64,000 bases of DNA from SIG607 sp045605385. Its GTDB lineage: Bacteria > Bacillota > Clostridia > Oscillospirales > Acutalibacteraceae. Shown in pieces: positions 59,661-64,000 of this stretch. The notes beneath the pieces were generated by a model. It did not search any database, was not told where the DNA came from, and saw only the letters and a list, made by a program, of their open reading frames with translations. The DNA is taken from positions 1 through 64,000 of the forward strand of contig JAZUPW010000002.1 in assembly GCA_045605385.1 (NCBI GenBank). The letters run 5' to 3'. The position numbers were made by a program, and so were the translations under genes. Positions within the stretch are counted from its first letter, which is position 1. Every line of letters starts with the position of its first letter.

Positions 59661-61433
59661 ATGAAACTATTAGTGCTAGGAAATGGCTTTGATATAGACC
59701 ACAATTTACCAACAAGCTATTATGATTTTTTGAATTTTTGTTGTTGTATAGTTCAAAATGCTTCCCTTTATGGATTTAAACCTTTAAAACAAACGCAGGA
59801 AGAGTATTTTAAAGTTCTTGAAAACGATAATGAACTAAAAGAAAAATTTTCAAACCTAATAAAAGATAATAATTTATTTCATTACTTTTTCATAAAAGAA
59901 AGTATTCTTAGCAATGGATGGGTAGACTTTGAAAAAGAACTTGATTATATAACAGGTGAATTTAAAGCAATTGAAAAACAATTAAACGAAACAAGCAACG
60001 ATTACTATACTGCGGATGGAAATCACAGAATACACAATTTAATTGAATGGCTTGGTATAAATAAAAAGTATAACATTCATAGCGGTAAAATTTCAAAAAA
60101 TTCACTTGAAGTTATAGGGGGACTATTACATAAATCTTTAGTTGATTTTTCATTGGCTTTAGAGTTATATATATCAACATTTATAAACACGACAGAAATA
60201 AATGGCATATCTCCTAATATAGTGAATTTTGATGCTAATAAAATATTAACATTCAATTACTCTAACACCTATGAAAGAGTATATGGAGATACTCATTGGA
60301 ATGAAGATATTGAATATATTCACGGAAAAGCTGATTCTTACATTGAAAAATCGAATATTGTTTTAGGTATTACATCAAATACAGATTTAAATGATAAAAA
60401 TATTTCATTTATTGAGTTTGAAAAATATTATCAAAAAATAATGAGAGGAATACAAAATAATTATAAAAAATGGATCTCAAAGGGTTTAGGCAAGGATGAA
60501 AAAATTGAAGTTATGTTTTTTGGACACTCTTTGTGCGAATCTGATAGAGATGTTATTTTAGATATTCTAAACTTGGAACATTCGATAATAAAAGTTTGTT
60601 ATTTTAATCAAGAATCTCTGCAACAAATTGTAAAAAATCTAACAGAGATAATTGGAAAGAACAAACTTACTGAATATATTTGGTCGGACAATCCAAAACT
60701 AAAATTTCTCAAGCAGGATTTTCACAGTAATTCAGATGATGCTGGCATTGATATAATGAGAGATTTACATAAATTATGGCAAGTGCACACATTGAAACAG
60801 ACAGATTTTGATGAATTATTAGAAAAAATAGTGCTAAAAATTAACATGTCGGATTTAAATTATTTTTATTCCCAACACAATGCAATAAGTATGTATGATG
60901 TGCTTGCAAATTATGACATTATGAATTTTAATACAAAATCTTTCTTCGAAATATGTAAACAACTAAAATTCGAAATCAAGTATAATCGTCCGGTTTTACA
61001 CAAATATGAGGAATGGAATGACTATTCCGAATATGATGGAGTAATTGAGTGTTCTAAAAAAACTAAAACCTTAATCGACAAGATTAATGAGCACAATAAA
61101 AAGATTTTCCGTGAAACACAGCATTTGAATCCCGTATTACATGTTTTAACAAATTCATCGCCAAACGAATACTCGACAACACTCTTAGGAATTTTAAATA
61201 ATCCAGATCCTTCGAGTTTGTATTGGAAACATATCGAAGAAGCAGTTTATTATATGGGCGAAAACCAAGAATTTGATAAAGCTATTAATGAGCTTAAAAA
61301 GAGTAATTTATCGCAATTATTACGGTTGAAGTTTAATCATTTTTTAGATATTTATTATGAAAATCAGAGAGATATTTATATACAAAAGCAATATGAAGAA
61401 AACGAAAAAAATAGTGCTGAGTATAATTGTTAA
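59661..61433 (+). CDS. AbiH-family abortive-infection protein
   Basis: This protein of 590 residues begins MKLLVLGNGFDIDHNLPTSY, the diagnostic AbiH start (GNGFDxxHxLPTSY). It also carries ILTFNYSNTYERVYG near 193, YIHGKADS near 215, and FGHSLCESDRDVILDIL near 297, motifs of the family. AbiH proteins protect lactococci and other hosts from phage by an unknown mechanism. The gene is markedly AT-rich and follows the Fic pair in the same direction, with a terminator behind it. Defence activity is inferred from family. Confidence 0.9.
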   Translation: MKLLVLGNGFDIDHNLPTSYYDFLNFCCCIVQNASLYGFKPLKQTQEEYFKVLENDNELKEKFSNLIKDNNLFHYFFIKESILSNGWVDFEKELDYITGEFKAIEKQLNETSNDYYTADGNHRIHNLIEWLGINKKYNIHSGKISKNSLEVIGGLLHKSLVDFSLALELYISTFINTTEINGISPNIVNFDANKILTFNYSNTYERVYGDTHWNEDIEYIHGKADSYIEKSNIVLGITSNTDLNDKNISFIEFEKYYQKIMRGIQNNYKKWISKGLGKDEKIEVMFFGHSLCESDRDVILDILNLEHSIIKVCYFNQESLQQIVKNLTEIIGKNKLTEYIWSDNPKLKFLKQDFHSNSDDAGIDIMRDLHKLWQVHTLKQTDFDELLEKIVLKINMSDLNYFYSQHNAISMYDVLANYDIMNFNTKSFFEICKQLKFEIKYNRPVLHKYEEWNDYSEYDGVIECSKKTKTLIDKINEHNKKIFRETQHLNPVLHVLTNSSPNEYSTTLLGILNNPDPSSLYWKHIEEAVYYMGENQEFDKAINELKKSNLSQLLRLKFNHFLDIYYENQRDIYIQKQYEENEKNSAEYNC

Positions 61434-61445
61434 ATACATTTATAA

Positions 61446-61484
61446 AAATGAGCAATCTTAAAATCGAAAGATTGCTCATTTTAT
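61446..61484. terminator. Bidirectional terminator between abiH and the HerA-like gene
   Basis: AAATGAGCAATCTT and AAGATTGCTCATTT pair around an 8-nt loop, with T-runs on both sides. Confidence 0.85.
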
Positions 61485-63683
61485 TTATTTCTCTATTTGA
61501 AAATATTTTTTATCATTCAATTGGATAACAACCGGTTGTTTTAAGCCTAATGCTTTGCCCGTTACTATTGCGTGTCTTTCCTCAAGTGTTGGTAATGTGC
61601 TTGAATAATCACTTCCTATATAATTTTCCAAGAACGATTTGCCGGTATCATCATATACTCGCATAGCAAAAATAGAATTGCATTGATTGAGAATGCTTTT
61701 GGTCACATTTGCTGTTCTTTGGGTGACGAGGATACAACCCAAGCCGTATTTTCTTCCTTGCAATATCACCTTTGATGTTCCGTTTGTAGCATTTTGGTCA
61801 CCGGAAGAAGAAACGGAATTCCATTCTGGCACTAAAGAGTGCGCTTCTTCCAAAACAACACAACACCTTGCAACATCTACTTGCCCCTGTTCCATACAAT
61901 ATTTCAATATTTCTTCTGAAATAATTCTTGTTTTTTCAACAGATGTGAGTTCAAAAAGTTCTTGGACTTTAAAAGCCGATGCTGCTCTTGTTACTGAATG
62001 AGAATCAGGATTGAGAATTAGTACCTTTTTTTCTGAATCAAAAAAAGCTTTAATTAAAAGGGCAATATTTTGTTTATAAGACTCTAAATTTCCCCATTCG
62101 GAAGGACGATCGCTTGAACCTGTTTTCTCTGATTCTTCTTTGATTTTATCAATATACTCTTTTTTAAAATCATTTATAATCAACTCTTTATTGACATAAG
62201 ATAGCAACCCTTTTTCAGTATGATATTGATTTGTGATGTCTATACAAATTATCTTGCAGTCTGATTGATTAAGGATTTTGCTAATCAGTTCAAATGTTAG
62301 ACAAGACTTACCTACTCCTAATATTCCTAATATAGCAGTGTTATGTGTTACTAATTTATTAATATCGCTAATCTTAATTTTCATATCGCTATTCGGCAAC
62401 CTGCCGATTGATGTTTGCGCTATTTCTTTTAAATCAATATTGTCGTTTTCATCAATTAGATATACCATTTCATTAATATTAGGAACCCAAGGAACTATAC
62501 TTAATTGATTGTTTTCGTATGAATAAACGCCTAACTTCCTTGCTTTTCCGCAGATATATCCATAATTATTCCCTTTTTCCTCGCTAACTTCTTTTGTTAA
62601 TCCGTTAATTATTTGATACAAGACATAGGTGTTTTTAATCAATACTTTGATTATTGTACCCTCTTTAATTCTATTATTGTTTGCTATAATGGAGAAATTA
62701 ATTATATTTATATCAGAATTTGGCATGATAAAACCAACCAAATTTTTACGGTTAGTAAGCACATCGTTATTTTTAACTGCTTCTGATAATTGATCAGATA
62801 GCATTGTTTTGTCAATTAAATATACATTATTAGTTGTCGCTTTGCGCATAAAATTAAGGCTTGTTTTATCAACAATAATTGTTTTGCCATTTTCATTTAG
62901 CAAAATAATATCGACCCATAAAGCATCCAAATGTTTTGATATATTGCTGACAACTCCGATTTCAAAATTGCCATCTATGCTTTCCACAACAACCAATGAC
63001 TGATTTCCTATTTTGCTTATATTTTCCTTTTTTATTTCAACAGTTCGTAATACACTGTTAGTTGATTTTATTACATCACCAATATATTCTATTTGCTCTT
63101 TTTGATTTAACGTTTTAATTAAGGAGCAAACGAAAGCAACAATATTTTCAGCAATATGTAAAAACATAATGCAAATCCATATAGCTATGGAAACTATTAA
63201 GTAATTCAATTTGTTTGTGTTAAAAAAATAAGAGTACGCTGAAATAAGGTAAATTATTGAGAATAAAATTTTTGCAGATCCAATTTTATTTACAAAGAAG
63301 TATACCGCTCTTGAAAAATTACTATTGATATCTTTTGTAGCCATAGCGACAATGCTGAGTATCATTAATATTAAACAAAAACTAAATATATACCAGTATA
63401 GTGCAAAGCCCGGTTTGTTTTGAATGCTTAGCATTGCCAGCATAGTTGCAACAGAATTTGAAAGACAGTCAGCAGGGGTTGAAAAAAATGGTTCCGTAAC
63501 ATACTGCCCCATTATAATTAGCAATATTCCAGAATAGAACCAAATACTTTCATCTGTTGCGCCTATCAATAATTCTTTAATATTACCGCCTAGAAGCGAC
63601 ACGCATACAAACACTAAAATTAAATATATTGTTGCAACTATTATTCTTTGTGGCTGTTTCAATTTAATATTTTTATACAGCAT
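61485..63683 (-). CDS. Membrane-embedded HerA-like (DUF87) ATPase
   Basis: This protein of 732 residues has five to six membrane helices in its first 220 residues, a middle beta-rich portion (residues 230-430), and a C-terminal motor. Walker A is GILGVGKSCLTF near 455, Walker B CCVVLEEAHSLVPEW near 610, the sensor ILVTQRTANVTKSILNQC near 645 and NSIFAMRVYDDTG follow; this series is typical of HerA/VirB4-like hexameric translocases. HerA relatives pump DNA and serve in several phage-defence systems, but the N-terminal membrane part is unusual. ATG 63681-63683 is chosen, with GAGAGG upstream. It converges on abiH. Confidence 0.8.
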   Translation of the reverse strand: MLYKNIKLKQPQRIIVATIYLILVFVCVSLLGGNIKELLIGATDESIWFYSGILLIIMGQYVTEPFFSTPADCLSNSVATMLAMLSIQNKPGFALYWYIFSFCLILMILSIVAMATKDINSNFSRAVYFFVNKIGSAKILFSIIYLISAYSYFFNTNKLNYLIVSIAIWICIMFLHIAENIVAFVCSLIKTLNQKEQIEYIGDVIKSTNSVLRTVEIKKENISKIGNQSLVVVESIDGNFEIGVVSNISKHLDALWVDIILLNENGKTIIVDKTSLNFMRKATTNNVYLIDKTMLSDQLSEAVKNNDVLTNRKNLVGFIMPNSDINIINFSIIANNNRIKEGTIIKVLIKNTYVLYQIINGLTKEVSEEKGNNYGYICGKARKLGVYSYENNQLSIVPWVPNINEMVYLIDENDNIDLKEIAQTSIGRLPNSDMKIKISDINKLVTHNTAILGILGVGKSCLTFELISKILNQSDCKIICIDITNQYHTEKGLLSYVNKELIINDFKKEYIDKIKEESEKTGSSDRPSEWGNLESYKQNIALLIKAFFDSEKKVLILNPDSHSVTRAASAFKVQELFELTSVEKTRIISEEILKYCMEQGQVDVARCCVVLEEAHSLVPEWNSVSSSGDQNATNGTSKVILQGRKYGLGCILVTQRTANVTKSILNQCNSIFAMRVYDDTGKSFLENYIGSDYSSTLPTLEERHAIVTGKALGLKQPVVIQLNDKKYFQIEK

Positions 63684-63809
63684 AACATTTTTGCCTCTCT
63701 TTATATTTGAACTATACACATTGAATATACCACAATTTCATATAATTCTCAATGTTATTGTTTTAAAATTCTTGAAAGCTAATGATTTGCTGACGGAATC
63801 ACTTGTTAC

Positions 63810-63838
63810 TTGATTTATTAGATAAAAGGTGATAAAAT
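63810..63838 (+). promoter_or_regulatory. Sigma-A promoter of the structured RNA at the right edge
   Basis: TTGATT (63810-63815) and TAAAAT (63833-63838) are 17 bp apart. A transcript would start near 63845, exactly at the base of the first stem. Confidence 0.6.
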
Positions 63839-63844
63839 ACTTAT

Positions 63845-63991
63845 GCGACACAGTTTAATATTACTCTGAACAGGCATACTATTGGTAAAAATGTATGCCT
63901 TGATATCATTTCCTGTTTGGAGTGAACTGTGTCGCAACAGAAGTCGGGCTACGTTTTTCGGCGCGTGGCTTTTGCCGCGCGCTTTTTTATA
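63845..63991 (+). ncRNA. Candidate structured non-coding RNA or leader, ending in a strong terminator
   Basis: GCGACACAGTT (63845-63855) pairs with AACTGTGTCGC (63925-63935). Inside, ACTC (63863) pairs with GAGT (63920), AACAGG (63869) with CCTGTT (63912), and CATAC (63875) with GTATG (63893). The region ends in GCGCGTGGC-TTTT-GCCGCGCGC followed by TTTTTTAT (63961-63989), a strong plus-strand terminator. No reading frame of useful length is present. Promoter, folded domain and terminator make either an independent small RNA or an attenuating leader for a gene beyond the window. I could not match it to a known riboswitch or 6S RNA. Confidence 0.5.
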
Positions 63992-64000
63992 TTGTTCTTA

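Noticed and set aside
63845..63991. 6S RNA or bacterial SRP RNA
   Set aside because: The stem order lacks the large symmetric central bubble of 6S RNA and the conserved SRP tetraloop motif; length is also atypical.

Overview
The window looks like chromosomal DNA of a low-GC, endospore-forming, anaerobic Gram-positive bacterium of the class Clostridia, probably an Oscillospirales/Ruminococcus-like gut lineage. The support is SpoIIID, a complete cotJABC spore-coat operon, a PyrR-type pyrimidine attenuator, PyrK/PyrDB-type dihydroorotate dehydrogenase, lipoprotein signal peptides, an LCP cell-wall protein, AT-rich intergenic DNA and sigma-A promoters of the TTGACA-17-TATAAT type. Assignment is by gene content and motifs only; no search was run.

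Layout. 1-1.1 kb: a nucleotidyltransferase cut by the window edge and a small P-loop kinase. 1.2-7 kb: a carbohydrate block (TIM-barrel protein of unknown activity, GH36 alpha-galactosidase, DMT transporter) with a divergent PocR-AraC regulator. 7-12.2 kb: arginine operon argC-J-B-D-F behind a sigma-A promoter with an ARG-box-like operator. 12.3-15.7 kb: flavin reductase, ABC exporter, cysK. 15.8-26.6 kb: a long pyrimidine operon (membrane protein, pyrR, attenuator, pyrC, carB, pyrK, pyrD, pyrF, DUF4349 lipoprotein, pyrE, pyrB), where pyrB carries a PyrI-like zinc domain and carA is absent. 26.6-37.7 kb: sugar genes (fuculose-P aldolase-like, nagB, nagA, an oxidoreductase), GDP-L-fucose synthesis (gmd, fcl, manC), two AraC regulators and a membrane protein. 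37.8-40.8 kb: TAXI-TRAP transporter. 40.9-41.3 kb: an array of different small hairpins joined by a mirrored linker, next to tRNA-Arg. 41.4-49.6 kb: DUF3048 lipoprotein, membrane-tethered XRE regulator, MarR plus heterodimeric ABC exporter, and ATP-dependent pckA. 49.6-58.2 kb: small regulators, SLOG protein, HTH-Fic protein, spoIIID, three small helical proteins, lipoprotein, LCP protein, rsmI and cotJABC. 58.3-63.7 kb: an apparent defence island (VbhA-like antitoxin plus Fic, AbiH, membrane HerA-like ATPase). 63.8-64 kb: a promoter, a folded region and a strong terminator that look like a non-coding RNA or a leader for the next gene.

How it works together. The arginine and pyrimidine operons both depend on carbamoyl phosphate: OTCase and ATCase use it, while only the CarB half of the synthetase is encoded here. 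The sugar genes pair catabolic enzymes with their own AraC-type regulators. The 58-64 kb block is accessory in character, lower in GC by eye than its neighbours, and is the best place to look for an undescribed system. The other strong novelty candidates are the hairpin array at 40.94-41.13 kb and the structured elements at 53.7 kb and 63.85 kb.
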